A stretch of 64,000 nt of DNA from Zeimonas sp050187175. GTDB lineage: Bacteria; Pseudomonadota; Gammaproteobacteria; Burkholderiales; Burkholderiaceae_E. The DNA is taken from NCBI GenBank assembly GCA_050187175.1, contig JBFWXS010000016.1:27274-91273 (forward strand), in the 5' to 3' direction. This document shows, in pieces, positions 32,976 through 41,576 of this stretch. The translations under genes and the position numbers were made by a program. Below the pieces are notes generated by a model. It did no database searches. It was not told the DNA's origin and saw only the letters and a program-made list of their open reading frames with translations. Positions within the stretch are counted from its first letter, which is position 1. Each line of letters starts with the position of its first letter.

Positions 32976-33296
32976 ATGACCAAGTCGGAACTGATCGCCC
33001 GGCTTGCCGAGCGCTATCCGCAACTCGTCGCCAAAGACGCCGAGTTCGCGGTGAAGACCATTCTGGACGCCATGGCGCGCACGCTGGCCGACGGCCATCG
33101 GATCGAGATCCGCGGCTTCGGCAGCTTCGCGCTGTCGCATCGGCCGCCGCGCGTAGGCCGCAATCCGAAGTCCGGCGAGAAAGTGCTCGTTCCCGAAAAG
33201 CGGGTGCCGCACTTCAAGCCTGGCAAGGAATTGCGCGAGCGCGTCGATGCCGGCCTGCAGCGGGCGGATGATGCCGCGCGGCGCCACAGCGCATGA
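32976..33296 (+). CDS. ihfB: Integration host factor subunit beta
   Basis: 106 residues from ATG 32976 (MTKSELIARLAERYPQLVAK). DNA-bending HU/IHF-family protein that pairs with IhfA. The fold is complete, including DAMARTLADGHRIEIRGFGSFALS, the flexible arm SHRPPRVGRNPKSGEKV with its intercalating Pro, and VPHFKPGKELRERV. The ATG at 32976 lacks a clear ribosome binding site. An in-frame ATG at 32916 would add an acidic 20-residue extension (MEMGFRQDDDEASG...), which I consider less likely because family members start at MTKSEL. Confidence 0.95.
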   Translation: MTKSELIARLAERYPQLVAKDAEFAVKTILDAMARTLADGHRIEIRGFGSFALSHRPPRVGRNPKSGEKVLVPEKRVPHFKPGKELRERVDAGLQRADDAARRHSA

Positions 33297-33357
33297 ATCC
33301 GTGGTTCGCGTTTCCGCAGCGCGCGTTCCGGCGCGGCGGCGGCGGCGCGATCGCGTC

Positions 33358-33420
33358 GATGCCCGCCTGTCGTGCGATGCCCGCCTGTCGTGCGATGCCC
33401 GCCTGCGATGCCAGCTTGCC
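33358..33420. repeat. 18-bp tandem repeat between ihfB and lapA
   Basis: Unit GATGCCCGCCTGTCGTGC occurs perfectly at 33358-33375 and 33376-33393, with partial, degenerate copies to 33420. Confidence 0.85.
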
Positions 33421-33477
33421 ATGAAGCGCGCCTGATCGACGCGACGCACTGTCCGATCATTCACCGTGGAGTTGCCG

Positions 33478-33813
33478 ATGCGAGTCGTCACCTGGCTGTT
33501 CAACCTCGTGCTGTTCGTGCTGGCGCTCGGCTTCGCTCTTTCCAATACCGACTCGGTCGACCTGCGCTTCATGCCGGGCGGCCTGGAGTGGCGCGCGCCG
33601 CTGGTCGTGTTCCTGCTGGTCTTCCTGGCCGCCGGTGTGGTGCTGGGCCTGCTGGCCGCCGGCCCGTCGCTGTTCCGGCAGCGGCGCGAGATCGCGCGGC
33701 TGAACAAGGAACTGCGCCATGCGACGCGCCCCGCCGCGGCGGGCCCCGGCGTCGCGGTGCCGGTGCCGCCGGTCGATGCGGTGCCCGATCCCGCCACGAG
33801 GCTGGGCGTCTGA
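33478..33813 (+). CDS. lapA: LapA-like small inner-membrane protein
   Basis: 111 residues from ATG 33478, with GGAG 7 bases upstream. Two transmembrane helices (VVTWLFNLVLFVLALGFAL and PLVVFLLVFLAAGVVLGLL) flank a short periplasmic loop with NTDSVDLRF, then a cytoplasmic RQRREIARLNKELR coiled segment and a Pro/Ala-rich tail. This is the DUF1049/LapA pattern. LapA works with LapB in controlling LPS assembly and LpxC proteolysis. It lies 18 bases before lapB. Confidence 0.88.
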   Translation: MRVVTWLFNLVLFVLALGFALSNTDSVDLRFMPGGLEWRAPLVVFLLVFLAAGVVLGLLAAGPSLFRQRREIARLNKELRHATRPAAAGPGVAVPVPPVDAVPDPATRLGV

Positions 33814-33831
33814 GTCCATTCTTTCTGACCG

Positions 33832-35022
33832 ATGCTCGAATTCGAAGCCTGGTGGCTGCTGGCGATCCCGCTGTTCTTCGGGCTCGGCTGGTTCGCGTCC
33901 CGCTATGACCTGCGGCTCGGCGGCGAGCGGCGCCGCGACACGGGCCTGCCCGACGCCTATTTCCGCGGCCTGAACTTCCTGCTCAACGAGCAGCCGGACA
34001 AGGCGATCGATGCCTTCATCGACGTCGTCAAGCTCGATCCGGAAACCATCGACCTGCATTTCGCGCTGGGCAACCTGTTCCGCCGCCGCGGCGAGACCGA
34101 CCGCGCCATCCGCGTCCATCTGAACCTGGCCGAGCGCGGCGATCTCGATGCCGCGCAGCGCGAACACGCACTGTTCGAGCTGGGACAGGACTATCTGAAG
34201 GCCGGCCTGCTCGATCGTGCCGAGGACGCGTTCAATCGCCTCGAAGGCTCGCGCTATGCCGCCTCGGCGCTGCATCACCGGCTGGAGATCGCGCAGATGG
34301 TGCGCGACTGGCCGCAGGCGATCGAGCTGGCGCTGCGGCTGCAGCGCGACCTGAAGGAAGACCGCGCCACCGAGATCGCCCACTTCCATTGCGAGCTGGC
34401 TGCCGCCGCATTGGCTGGTACCTCGATGGCTCGCTTCGATGCCGCGCGGCACGAGCTCGACGCCGCGCGCGACGCTGCCGCCGGGCATCCGCGACCTTGG
34501 CTGCTGCGCGGCGAGGCCGCCGCCGCCGAGGGCGACGACGCCGCGGCGATCGCAGCCTGGCGCGAGGTGGAATGCAGCGACCCGGCATTCATGGCGCTGG
34601 CCGCGCCCGGCTGGCTGGCTGCGCACGAACGGCTCGGCCGTCTCGATGAAGGCATCGCGGCGCTCGAATCGGTGCAGCGTGCGCACCCCTCGATCGACAC
34701 CTTCACCGCGCTGGCCGCGGCGCGAACCACGCGCGACGGGCCGGCGCAGGCGCTGGCCTGGGCCGAGCAGGCGCTGCACGTCGCGCCGTCGCTGCTGGGT
34801 CTGCAGCAGCTGCTATCGCTGAAGGCCTCGCTGCTGGACACCGGCGCGCGCGCCGAGGTCGAGCTGACGCAGCGGCTGATCCAGGCGCAGGCGCGCCGCC
34901 TGTCGCGCTACGTCTGCAGCCATTGCGGTTTCAAGGCGCGGCAGTTCTACTGGCAGTGCCCCGGCTGCAATCGCTGGGACACCTACGCCCCGAAGCGCAG
35001 CGAGGAGCTCGAACGTGGTTGA
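33832..35022 (+). CDS. lapB: LPS assembly protein LapB (YciM), TPR protein
   Basis: 396 residues. An N-terminal membrane anchor (WWLLAIPLFFGLGWFASRYD) is followed by TPR repeats (about 40-330: YFRGLNFLLNEQPDKAIDAF, LHFALGNLFRRRGETDRAIR, EHALFELGQDYLKAGLLDRA). The C-terminal rubredoxin-like metal site is YVCSHCGFKARQFYWQCPGCNRWDTY with four Cys. LapB stimulates FtsH-dependent degradation of LpxC, matching LPS synthesis to phospholipid. Its end overlaps the heptose kinase start by 8 bases, so LPS control and LPS heptose synthesis share a transcript. Confidence 0.95.
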   Translation: MLEFEAWWLLAIPLFFGLGWFASRYDLRLGGERRRDTGLPDAYFRGLNFLLNEQPDKAIDAFIDVVKLDPETIDLHFALGNLFRRRGETDRAIRVHLNLAERGDLDAAQREHALFELGQDYLKAGLLDRAEDAFNRLEGSRYAASALHHRLEIAQMVRDWPQAIELALRLQRDLKEDRATEIAHFHCELAAAALAGTSMARFDAARHELDAARDAAAGHPRPWLLRGEAAAAEGDDAAAIAAWREVECSDPAFMALAAPGWLAAHERLGRLDEGIAALESVQRAHPSIDTFTALAAARTTRDGPAQALAWAEQALHVAPSLLGLQQLLSLKASLLDTGARAEVELTQRLIQAQARRLSRYVCSHCGFKARQFYWQCPGCNRWDTYAPKRSEELERG

Positions 35023-35941
35023 CGCGGTGGATTTCTCGGCGGCCCGGCTGCTGGTCGTCGGCGACGTCATGCTGGACCGCTACTGGTTCGGTGATGTCGA
35101 GCGGATCTCGCCCGAGGCGCCGGTGCCGGTGGTTCGCGTCACGCGCAGCGATGAACGGCTGGGCGGGGCGGCCAACGTCGCGTTCAACGCGGCGGCGCTG
35201 GGTGCCGGCGTCACACTGGTCGGCGTGGTCGGCGCCGATGAGCCCGGCGACCGCATCGAGACGCTGGCGCGCGAGCGCGGCATCGACGTGCAGCTGGCGC
35301 GCGACCCGGAGCTGCCGACGACGATCAAGCTGCGCGTCATCGGCCGTCAGCAGCAGCTGCTGCGCATCGACTTCGAGCGCCGTCCCGACGCGCAGGTGCT
35401 GGCCCGCAAGCTGGACGCCGTGCGCGCGCTGGCCGGGGCGGTCGATGCGCTGGTCCTGTCCGACTACGGCAAGGGCGCGCTGGCGCAGATCGAGACCATC
35501 ATCGAGCTGGCACGCCAGTTGCAAAAGCCTATCGTCGTCGATCCGAAGGGTGACGACTATCGCCGCTACGCCGGCGCCACCGTGCTGACGCCGAACCGCG
35601 CCGAGCTGCGCGAGGTGGTCGGCCGCTGGCGCGACGAAGCCGACCTGACCGAGCGCGCGCAGGCGCTGCGCCGCTCGCTGGACGTCCGCTACCTGCTGCT
35701 GACGCGCTCGGAGGAGGGCATGACGCTGTACGCCGACGACGAGGTGCTGCACGTACCGGCGCAGGCGCGCGAAGTGTTCGACGTCTCCGGCGCCGGCGAC
35801 ACGGTAGTGGCCGTGCTCGCCGCCATGCTCGCCGCCGGCCGGCCGCTGGGCGACGCGGTGCGGCTGGCCAATCGCGCCGCCGGCATCGTGGTCGGCAAAC
35901 TCGGTACGGCGGCCGTCACGCCGCAGGAGCTGTTCTCATGA
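35015..35941 (+). CDS. rfaE1: D-glycero-beta-D-manno-heptose-7-phosphate kinase (HldE kinase domain only)
   Basis: 308 residues from GTG 35015. PfkB/ribokinase-family kinase that makes heptose-1,7-bisphosphate for the LPS inner core. Markers: LLVVGDVMLDRYWFGDVERI, EAPVPVVRV, RLGGAANVAFNAAALGAG, VVDPKGDDYRRYAGATVLTPN and the C-terminal FDVSGAGDTVVAVLAAMLA with the catalytic Asp. The adenylyltransferase half of the fused enterobacterial HldE is missing here, so a separate RfaE2/HldC is expected elsewhere. Overlaps both neighbours. Confidence 0.93.
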   Translation: MVDAVDFSAARLLVVGDVMLDRYWFGDVERISPEAPVPVVRVTRSDERLGGAANVAFNAAALGAGVTLVGVVGADEPGDRIETLARERGIDVQLARDPELPTTIKLRVIGRQQQLLRIDFERRPDAQVLARKLDAVRALAGAVDALVLSDYGKGALAQIETIIELARQLQKPIVVDPKGDDYRRYAGATVLTPNRAELREVVGRWRDEADLTERAQALRRSLDVRYLLLTRSEEGMTLYADDEVLHVPAQAREVFDVSGAGDTVVAVLAAMLAAGRPLGDAVRLANRAAGIVVGKLGTAAVTPQELFS

Positions 35942-36921
35942 TCATCGTCACCGGCGCGGCCGGCTTCATCGGCAGCAACCTGATCCGCGGCCTCAATGAG
36001 CGCGGCGAGCGCGAGATCGTCGCCGTCGACAACCTGAGCCGCGCGGACAAGTTCCGCAACCTGGTCGGTTGCGAGATCGTCGACTATCTCGACAAGTCGG
36101 AGCTGATCGGCCAGCTCGAGCGCTACAAGGGCGTGAAGGTGATCTTCCACCAGGGCGCCTGCTCGGACACGATGGAGACCGACGGCCGCTACATGATGGA
36201 GAACAACTACCGCTATTCGCTGGCGCTGCTCAAGCACGCCAGCGTGCACGGCGCGCGGCTGATCTACGCGTCGTCGGCGGCGGTCTACGGCGGTTCCGAA
36301 CGCTTCGTCGAGGACGTGCGCTACGAACGCCCGCTCAACGTCTACGGCTACTCGAAATACCTGTTCGACCAGATCGTGCGCCGCCGTCTGCCCGGACTGT
36401 CGACACAGGTCGTGGGCCTGCGCTACTTCAACGTCTATGGTCCGCGCGAAGCGCACAAGGGGCGCATGGCCTCGGTGGCCTTCCACAACTTCAACCAGTT
36501 CCTGGCCGAAGGCAAGGTCAGGCTGTTCAGCGGCTGGGACGGCTGGGGCGACGGCGAACAGAGCCGCGACTTCATCCACGTCGACGACGTGGTGGCGGTC
36601 AACCTGCACTTCTTCGAGAACCCCGAACGCAGCGGCATCTTCAACTGCGGCACCGGCCGCGCGCAGCCGTTCAACGACGTCGCCGCCACCGTCGTCAACA
36701 CGCTGCGCCGCCTGCGCGGTGAAACCGAGCTGCCGCTGGCCGAGCTGGTGAGGGTCGGCCTGATCGAATATCAGCCGTTCCCTGACGCGCTGAAGGGCAA
36801 GTACCAGAGCTTCACGCAGGCAGATGACACGCAACTGCGCGCCGCCGGCTGCACGCACGGTTTCGCCGGCGTCCAGCAGGGCGTGGCGCGCTATGTCGAG
36901 TGGTTGTGGGCGCAGCGATGA
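35938..36921 (+). CDS. hldD: ADP-L-glycero-D-manno-heptose 6-epimerase
   Basis: 327 residues. Extended short-chain dehydrogenase that epimerises ADP-heptose for LPS core synthesis. It has the NADP-binding IIVTGAAGFIGSNLIRGLNERG, YASSAAVYGG, the catalytic YGYSKYLFDQ, VGLRYFNVYGPREAHKG, SRDFIHVDDVV and FNCGTGRAQPFNDVA. ATG overlaps the kinase stop by 4 bases and its own stop overlaps the ubiA ATG by 4. Confidence 0.97.
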   Translation: MIIVTGAAGFIGSNLIRGLNERGEREIVAVDNLSRADKFRNLVGCEIVDYLDKSELIGQLERYKGVKVIFHQGACSDTMETDGRYMMENNYRYSLALLKHASVHGARLIYASSAAVYGGSERFVEDVRYERPLNVYGYSKYLFDQIVRRRLPGLSTQVVGLRYFNVYGPREAHKGRMASVAFHNFNQFLAEGKVRLFSGWDGWGDGEQSRDFIHVDDVVAVNLHFFENPERSGIFNCGTGRAQPFNDVAATVVNTLRRLRGETELPLAELVRVGLIEYQPFPDALKGKYQSFTQADDTQLRAAGCTHGFAGVQQGVARYVEWLWAQR

Positions 36922-37895
36922 AGCACGTGGCCGGCGCGCGCTTATCGGGGATGCGCTCGACGGGCAATCGCTCGACGAGCAATCGCTCGCCGGGCATGCG
37001 CTCGCCCGATGCGCCGCCGCCGCCCGCCGGCGGCTCGCGCTGGCGGCTCTACTGGCGGCTGACGCGCATGCACCGGCCGATCGGTACGCTGCTGCTGCTG
37101 TGGCCGACGCTGTGGGCGCTGTGGATCGCCTCCGACGGCTGGCCCGACGGCTATCTGCTGTTCGCGTTCTGCCTGGGCACGCTGCTGATGCGCTCGGCCG
37201 GCTGCGCGATCAATGACTGGGCCGATCGCGATTTCGATCGCCACGTGGCGCGCACGCGCGACCGGCCGCTCACCTCGGGCCTCATTCGCTCTTGGGAAGC
37301 GGTCGCCGTGTTCGTCGTGCTGTCGCTGCTCGCGCTGCTCGCGCTGCTGCTCGTGCTGCCCATGCATCCGCTGGTCTGGGGCCTGGCCGTGATCGGCGCC
37401 TTCCTGGCCGCCAGCTATCCGTTCACCAAGCGCTTCTTCGCGCTGCCGCAGGCCTATCTGGGCATCGCGTTCGGCTTCGGCATCCCGATGGCCTTCGCCG
37501 CCGTCCAGCATGGACTGCCGCCGGTGGCGTGGATCATGCTGGCCGCGAACATCTGCTGGGCGCTGGCCTACGACACCGAGTATGCGATGGTCGATCGCGA
37601 CGACGACCTGAAGATCGGCATCCGCACCGCGGCGATCACGTTCGGGCGCTTCGATGTAGCGGCGGTGATGATCTGCTATGCGCTGGCGCTGGGACTGCTG
37701 GCCTCGGTCGGTCGTCTGGCGGGGCTGGGCGCGGCCTATGGCGCGGGCCTGCTGGTGGCCGCAGGCATGGCTGTCTATCACTTCACCTTGATCCGCTCGC
37801 GCGGCCGCGAGGGCTGCTTTCGCGCGTTCAATCACAACAACTGGTTCGGCGCGGCGGTATTTGCAGGGATCGTGGCGGATTACTGGCTGCGCTGA
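36918..37895 (+). CDS. ubiA: 4-hydroxybenzoate polyprenyltransferase UbiA with repetitive N-terminus
   Basis: 325 residues from ATG 36918. An integral membrane prenyltransferase that joins the polyprenyl chain to 4-hydroxybenzoate in ubiquinone synthesis. The two Asp-rich motifs are clear: GCAINDWADRDFDRHVARTRDRP and YDTEYAMVDRDDDLKIGI. About eight transmembrane helices follow YWRLTRMHRPIGTLLLLWPT. The first 40 residues are a disordered basic tail with a fivefold residue pattern (MRSTG NRSTS NRSPG MRSPD) encoded by a 15-bp repeat. It terminates the lapA-lapB-heptose-ubiA run by overlapping hldD. More often ubiA sits with ubiC; no ubiC is visible. Confidence 0.95.
   Translation: MKHVAGARLSGMRSTGNRSTSNRSPGMRSPDAPPPPAGGSRWRLYWRLTRMHRPIGTLLLLWPTLWALWIASDGWPDGYLLFAFCLGTLLMRSAGCAINDWADRDFDRHVARTRDRPLTSGLIRSWEAVAVFVVLSLLALLALLLVLPMHPLVWGLAVIGAFLAASYPFTKRFFALPQAYLGIAFGFGIPMAFAAVQHGLPPVAWIMLAANICWALAYDTEYAMVDRDDDLKIGIRTAAITFGRFDVAAVMICYALALGLLASVGRLAGLGAAYGAGLLVAAGMAVYHFTLIRSRGREGCFRAFNHNNWFGAAVFAGIVADYWLR
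36951..37010. repeat. Four 15-bp in-frame repeats in the ubiA N-terminus
   Basis: Units ATGCGCTCGACGGGC, AATCGCTCGACGAGC, AATCGCTCGCCGGGC and ATGCGCTCGCCCGAT, contiguous and in frame. Confidence 0.85.
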
Positions 37896-38024
37896 GCTGA
37901 CTGCTTGCGCTGAGGTGTCTAGGCCTTCGTTGTAATCCCGCTAGACGATGGTTCTTGAACCTGCCGGCCGCTTCGTTCGTTAGTGCAATGGATATTGCCT
38001 GCGAGCCATTGCAAGATCGCGGGC

Positions 38025-39002
38025 ATGATCGATCGCCCGCCGCACGACCATGCCTATCAGGGCATCTTTTCGCACCCGCAGATGGTGCAGGATCTGCTGC
38101 GTGGATTCGTGCATGAGGCCTGGGTCGCCGAGCTGGATTTCGCCAGCCTCGAACGCGTCAATGCGCGCCATCTGAGCGACGGCTTGCATGGCCGTGAAGG
38201 CGATCTGATCTGGCGGCTGAGGCTGCGCCGCGAATGGTTCTACGTCTACCTGCTGCTCGAATTCCAGAGCCGCGACGATCGCTGGATGGCGTTGCGCGTA
38301 CTGGTTTACGTCGGTCTGCTGTATCAAGGCTTGATTCGCGGACGGCAGATCGGCCGAGGCGAAAGCCTGCCGGCCGTGTTTCCGATCGTGATCTACAACG
38401 GTCGCAAGCCCTGGCGTGCGGCGCGCGACGTTGCCGAGCTGGTCGAGCCCTTACCTCCGGGGCTGCAGCCGTATCGGCCCAGTCAGCGCTATTTCCTGCT
38501 CGACGAGCGGCGCTTGCTGAGCGATGGCTCGGTGGGCTCCGACAATCTGGTGCAGGCCTTGATCGGCTTGGAGCGCACCACCGATCTATCGCAGTTGCAC
38601 ACGCTCGTTTCGGTACTGGGTCGTCGGCTGGCGGCTGCCGAGCATGAGAGCCTGCGCCGCGCGCTGACGGCATGGTTGAACCAGGTAGTAGTCAGGCGCG
38701 TGGTGTCGACGGATAATCCACCGCAGTTCCGCGATCTGTACGAGGTAAGCACGATGCTGGAGGAAACCGTCGACGGATGGGTGCGCAAGTGGAAGCGCGA
38801 CGGGCTGCGGGAAGGTCGTCGAGAAGGGCGAAAGGAAGGCCGTATCGAACTGCTCGAACGCCTGCTTGCCCGCCGTTTCGGTGAACCGTTGCCCCCATGG
38901 GTGCGCCCGCATTTGCAGGCAGCCGATATCGAGCGGCTCGATGCCTGGGCGCTCGCGATCTTCGATGCCGGTAGTCTGGAAGATTTGCTCGGTTCGGCTT
39001 GA
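38025..39002 (+). CDS. Rpn/YhgA-type PD-(D/E)XK nuclease family protein
   Basis: 325 residues from ATG 38025. It begins PHDHAYQGIFSHPQMVQDLL, the hallmark start of the Rpn recombination-promoting nuclease/'putative transposase' family. A candidate catalytic set follows: Asp60 (GREGDLIW), Glu79 and Gln81 (YLLLEFQSRDD), i.e. a D-ExQ variant of the nuclease core. Then RVLVYVGLLYQ and PVVIYNG-like PAVFPIVIYNGRKPW. The C-terminus has KRDGLREGRREGRKEGR, a charged repeat common in this family. E. coli Rpn proteins cut DNA and promote RecA-independent recombination or defence. It is a single gene between ubiA and proC, often a mobile or lineage-specific position. Confidence 0.85.
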   Translation: MIDRPPHDHAYQGIFSHPQMVQDLLRGFVHEAWVAELDFASLERVNARHLSDGLHGREGDLIWRLRLRREWFYVYLLLEFQSRDDRWMALRVLVYVGLLYQGLIRGRQIGRGESLPAVFPIVIYNGRKPWRAARDVAELVEPLPPGLQPYRPSQRYFLLDERRLLSDGSVGSDNLVQALIGLERTTDLSQLHTLVSVLGRRLAAAEHESLRRALTAWLNQVVVRRVVSTDNPPQFRDLYEVSTMLEETVDGWVRKWKRDGLREGRREGRKEGRIELLERLLARRFGEPLPPWVRPHLQAADIERLDAWALAIFDAGSLEDLLGSA

Positions 39003-39066
39003 ACGCTTCGTTCGGCACGCGCCGCGTTCGGCACGCGCCGCCGTTCGCAAGCCGCCAAACTTGGGT

Positions 39067-39882
39067 TCAATCCTTACCGAACTCGTCGCCCATTTCCGCT
39101 CCGCGCCGTTGCGCAGCAGCCAGGGCGTCCGCGATGACGCGCCGTAGTTCACCGGCTTCCATGACCGCCAGCGCTGCTGCCGTCGTGCCGCCCTTCGACG
39201 TCACGCGTTCGCGCAGCGTCGCCGGTGGGTCGTCGGACTGTTCCGCCAGTTGCGCCGCGCCCGTGAAGGTGCCCAGCACAAGCGTGCGCGCCTGCGTGGC
39301 ATCCAGGCCCAGCGCGCGCGCGCCGTCGATCAGCGCTTCCATGAACAGGAAGGCGTAGGCCGGGCCGCTACCGCTGACCGCCGTCACCGCGTCGATCTGC
39401 GCTTCGTCGTCGACCCACACCGTCTGCCCGACCGCACCGAGCACGCGTTCGGCCTGCTCGCGGTCGTTCGGGCTCAGGCCGGGCAGGGCGGCTAGACCGG
39501 TCACGCCCATGCCGATCAAGGCCGGCGTGTTCGGCATGGCGCGCACGATGCGCTGGTGCCCGCTCAGCCAGCGCGACAGGTCGGCGGCGCGGATACCGGC
39601 CGCGACGCTGATCACCAGCGTGTTCGCCAGCGCATCGGCCAGGCCCTGCACCGCCTCGCGCATCTGCTGCGGCTTCACCGCGATGACCAGCAGGTCGAGC
39701 CCGGCCAGCGAGCCGGCGTCGGCGCGTTCGAATGTGGCGATGCTGAAACGCTTCTGCAGCGCGGCGCGCTGGTCGGCCGACGGATCGACGACCCGCAGTT
39801 CGCTCGCGCTGGTGCCGCGCGCCAGCAGGCCGCCGATCAGCGCCGAAGCCATGTTGCCGCCGCCGATGAATCCGATTTGCAT
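39067..39882 (-). CDS. proC: Pyrroline-5-carboxylate reductase
   Basis: 271 residues from ATG 39882. Last step of proline synthesis. NAD(P) fold MQIGFIGGGNMASALIGGLLARG, then VIAVKPQQMREAV, VISVAAGIRAADLSRWL, RAMPNTPALIGMGVTGLAA and the C-terminal AVSGSGPAYAFLFMEALIDGARALGLDA and RERVTSKGGTTAAAL. Full family length. Divergent from the M48 lipoprotein gene. Convergent with the Rpn gene, 64 bases between stops. Adjacent yggS elsewhere in bacteria is separated here by several genes. Confidence 0.96.
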   Translation of the reverse strand: MQIGFIGGGNMASALIGGLLARGTSASELRVVDPSADQRAALQKRFSIATFERADAGSLAGLDLLVIAVKPQQMREAVQGLADALANTLVISVAAGIRAADLSRWLSGHQRIVRAMPNTPALIGMGVTGLAALPGLSPNDREQAERVLGAVGQTVWVDDEAQIDAVTAVSGSGPAYAFLFMEALIDGARALGLDATQARTLVLGTFTGAAQLAEQSDDPPATLRERVTSKGGTTAAALAVMEAGELRRVIADALAAAQRRGAEMGDEFGKD

Positions 39883-40016
39883 GATGTTCCGTGTCCGCCT
39901 GGGAAAACCCGAAGCATCGACGTTTTCGGCTGCATCGCGCAAGTCGGACTCGGGTTGCAGCGGCCAGTCCGTTGAGCGGCCGATCTTCATTGATGGTGTG
40001 CGGGGTGAGAGAGTCG

Positions 40017-40048
40017 TGACAAATATGTCATAAACGTCAGAAATGACG
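40017..40048. promoter_or_regulatory. Two short inverted repeats between proC and the M48 gene
   Basis: TGACA-AATA-TGTCA (40017-40030) is followed by CGTCA-GAAA-TGACG (40035-40048), both perfect 5-bp arms with 4-base spacers. A possible -10 TATGAT follows at 40063-40068. They could bind a dimeric regulator of the lipoprotein gene; inference only. Confidence 0.4.
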
Positions 40049-40103
40049 ACAGGGCTGTCTCTTATGATCCCGCCTTTTCTGTCTTTTCATTCAGGAATCA
40101 TCG

Positions 40104-40847
40104 ATGCAAGCAAAATGGGTCGGGATGCTGCTGCCGGTCGCTCTCGTGGTCAGCGGCTGCAAGACGATGGACATGGGCAGCGCCATGAATGCGGGCGCGG
40201 ATCTGACCAAGGCCGCGACGCTCAGCGACGCGGACGTGGCAGCGATGTCGGACCAGGCCTGCGCGCATGAAGACAAGCGCAACCGCCCAGCTTCCGCCGC
40301 CTATCAGCAACGCCTCGACCGGCTGGTTGCCGCGCATCGCGGCGAGGACGGGCTGAAGCTGAGCTTCAAGGCGTACCAGAATCCCAGCGTCAACGCCTGG
40401 GCCATGGCCAACGGCTGCGTGCGCGTCTACACGGGGCTGATGGACCTGATGAACGACGACGAGCTGCGCGGCGTCATCGGCCACGAGATCGGTCACGTCA
40501 AGCTGGGGCACTCGAAGAACGCCATGCGCACCGCCTACGCAGCCTCGGCCGCGCGGCAGGCGGCGGCGTCCACCGGCAACAGCGCCGTGGCCGCGCTGTC
40601 GGCCTCACAGCTGGGCGACCTGGCCGAGAAGCTGATCAACGCACAGTTCTCGCAATCGCAGGAAAGCGATTCGGACCAGTACGCGCTCGGCTTCATGCGC
40701 AAGCATCGCTACAAGGCCGAGGGGCTGGTCAGCGCGTTCACCAAGCTGAGCAAGCTATCCGGCGATGCCAAGTCGAGCATGTTCGACAGCCATCCGGGTT
40801 CGGCCGACCGGGCGCAGCGCATCCAGGAACAGCTGAACCGGAAGTGA
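40104..40847 (+). CDS. M48-family metalloprotease lipoprotein (LoiP/BepA-like)
   Basis: 247 residues. Signal peptide with lipobox VALVVSGCKT (Cys at 19), so it should be lipidated and anchored on the periplasmic side. The zinc site is HEIGHVKLGH (about residues 131-140), with the third ligand Glu in SQESDSDQYALGFM. It has no TPR domain, unlike BepA, so it resembles the short LoiP/YcaL group of outer-membrane quality-control proteases. Lys follows the lipid Cys, compatible with outer-membrane sorting. Its own promoter region holds two inverted repeats. Confidence 0.9.
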   Translation: MQAKWVGMLLPVALVVSGCKTMDMGSAMNAGADLTKAATLSDADVAAMSDQACAHEDKRNRPASAAYQQRLDRLVAAHRGEDGLKLSFKAYQNPSVNAWAMANGCVRVYTGLMDLMNDDELRGVIGHEIGHVKLGHSKNAMRTAYAASAARQAAASTGNSAVAALSASQLGDLAEKLINAQFSQSQESDSDQYALGFMRKHRYKAEGLVSAFTKLSKLSGDAKSSMFDSHPGSADRAQRIQEQLNRK

Positions 40848-41010
40848 TCGGGTCGGGCGGCCGAAGGCGGTGCGCCAAGGCCGCGAACAGCGCTCCGGGT
40901 GCGTCAGACGATGGTGGTTTGCGATATAAAGCAATCGATCCCGCCCATGACCGGTTGCACAACGCCATCGGAGTGCGCGCGGTGGTGTCGTGCAGGAAAA
41001 GGGAGGGGGC

Positions 41011-41541
41011 ATGGCCAAGCTCGTGTTCGGAATGAACCAGTCGCTGGATGGCTACGTCGACCATATGGCTTTCGGGCCCAGCTCCGCGCTCTTCCGCCGC
41101 TTCATCAAGGAGGCCGAGGACCAGGCGGGCAGCTTGTATGGTCGCCGCGTGTATGAGCTCATGCGCTACTGGGACGACGATCACCCTGAGTGGGATGCGG
41201 AGAAGGGCGCTTTCGCGGCGGCATGGCGGAAGCAGCCGAAATGGGTCGTCTCGCGCTCGCTGAAGTCGGTCGGTCCCAATGCCAGCCTCGTCGGAGCCGA
41301 TCTGGAGGGCGCGATACGCCAGCTGAAGGCCGAGCGCGACGGGGAGATCGAAGTCGCCGGCCCGGAGCTGGCGCACAGCCTCACCGAGCTCGGGCTGATC
41401 GATGAGTATCGGATCTATCTGCACCCCGTCGTGCTTGGCCGCGGCAAGCCTTATTTCGCCGGCCCCCGGCCGCCGCTGCGCCTGATGAGCAGCGAGCGGA
41501 TCGGCGAGGATGTGATCAGGTTGAGCTACGTTCCCGCCTGA
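41011..41541 (+). CDS. RibD C-terminal/DHFR-like reductase
   Basis: 176 residues from ATG 41011, preceded by GGGAGG. The dihydrofolate reductase-like fold of the RibD_C family is recognised by LVFGMNQSLDGYVD at the N-terminus, LYGRRVYELMRYWDDD, KWVVSRSLKSVGPN, IEVAGPELAHSLTELGLIDE and YLHPVVLGRGKPYF. Such orphan reductases use NADPH on unknown small molecules, and riboflavin synthesis is not implied because no rib genes adjoin. Convergent with murJ (35 bases). Confidence 0.9.
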   Translation: MAKLVFGMNQSLDGYVDHMAFGPSSALFRRFIKEAEDQAGSLYGRRVYELMRYWDDDHPEWDAEKGAFAAAWRKQPKWVVSRSLKSVGPNASLVGADLEGAIRQLKAERDGEIEVAGPELAHSLTELGLIDEYRIYLHPVVLGRGKPYFAGPRPPLRLMSSERIGEDVIRLSYVPA

Positions 41542-41576
41542 TCTCGCGGCTCGCCGGATGGCAAGCGCTGCTGGCT

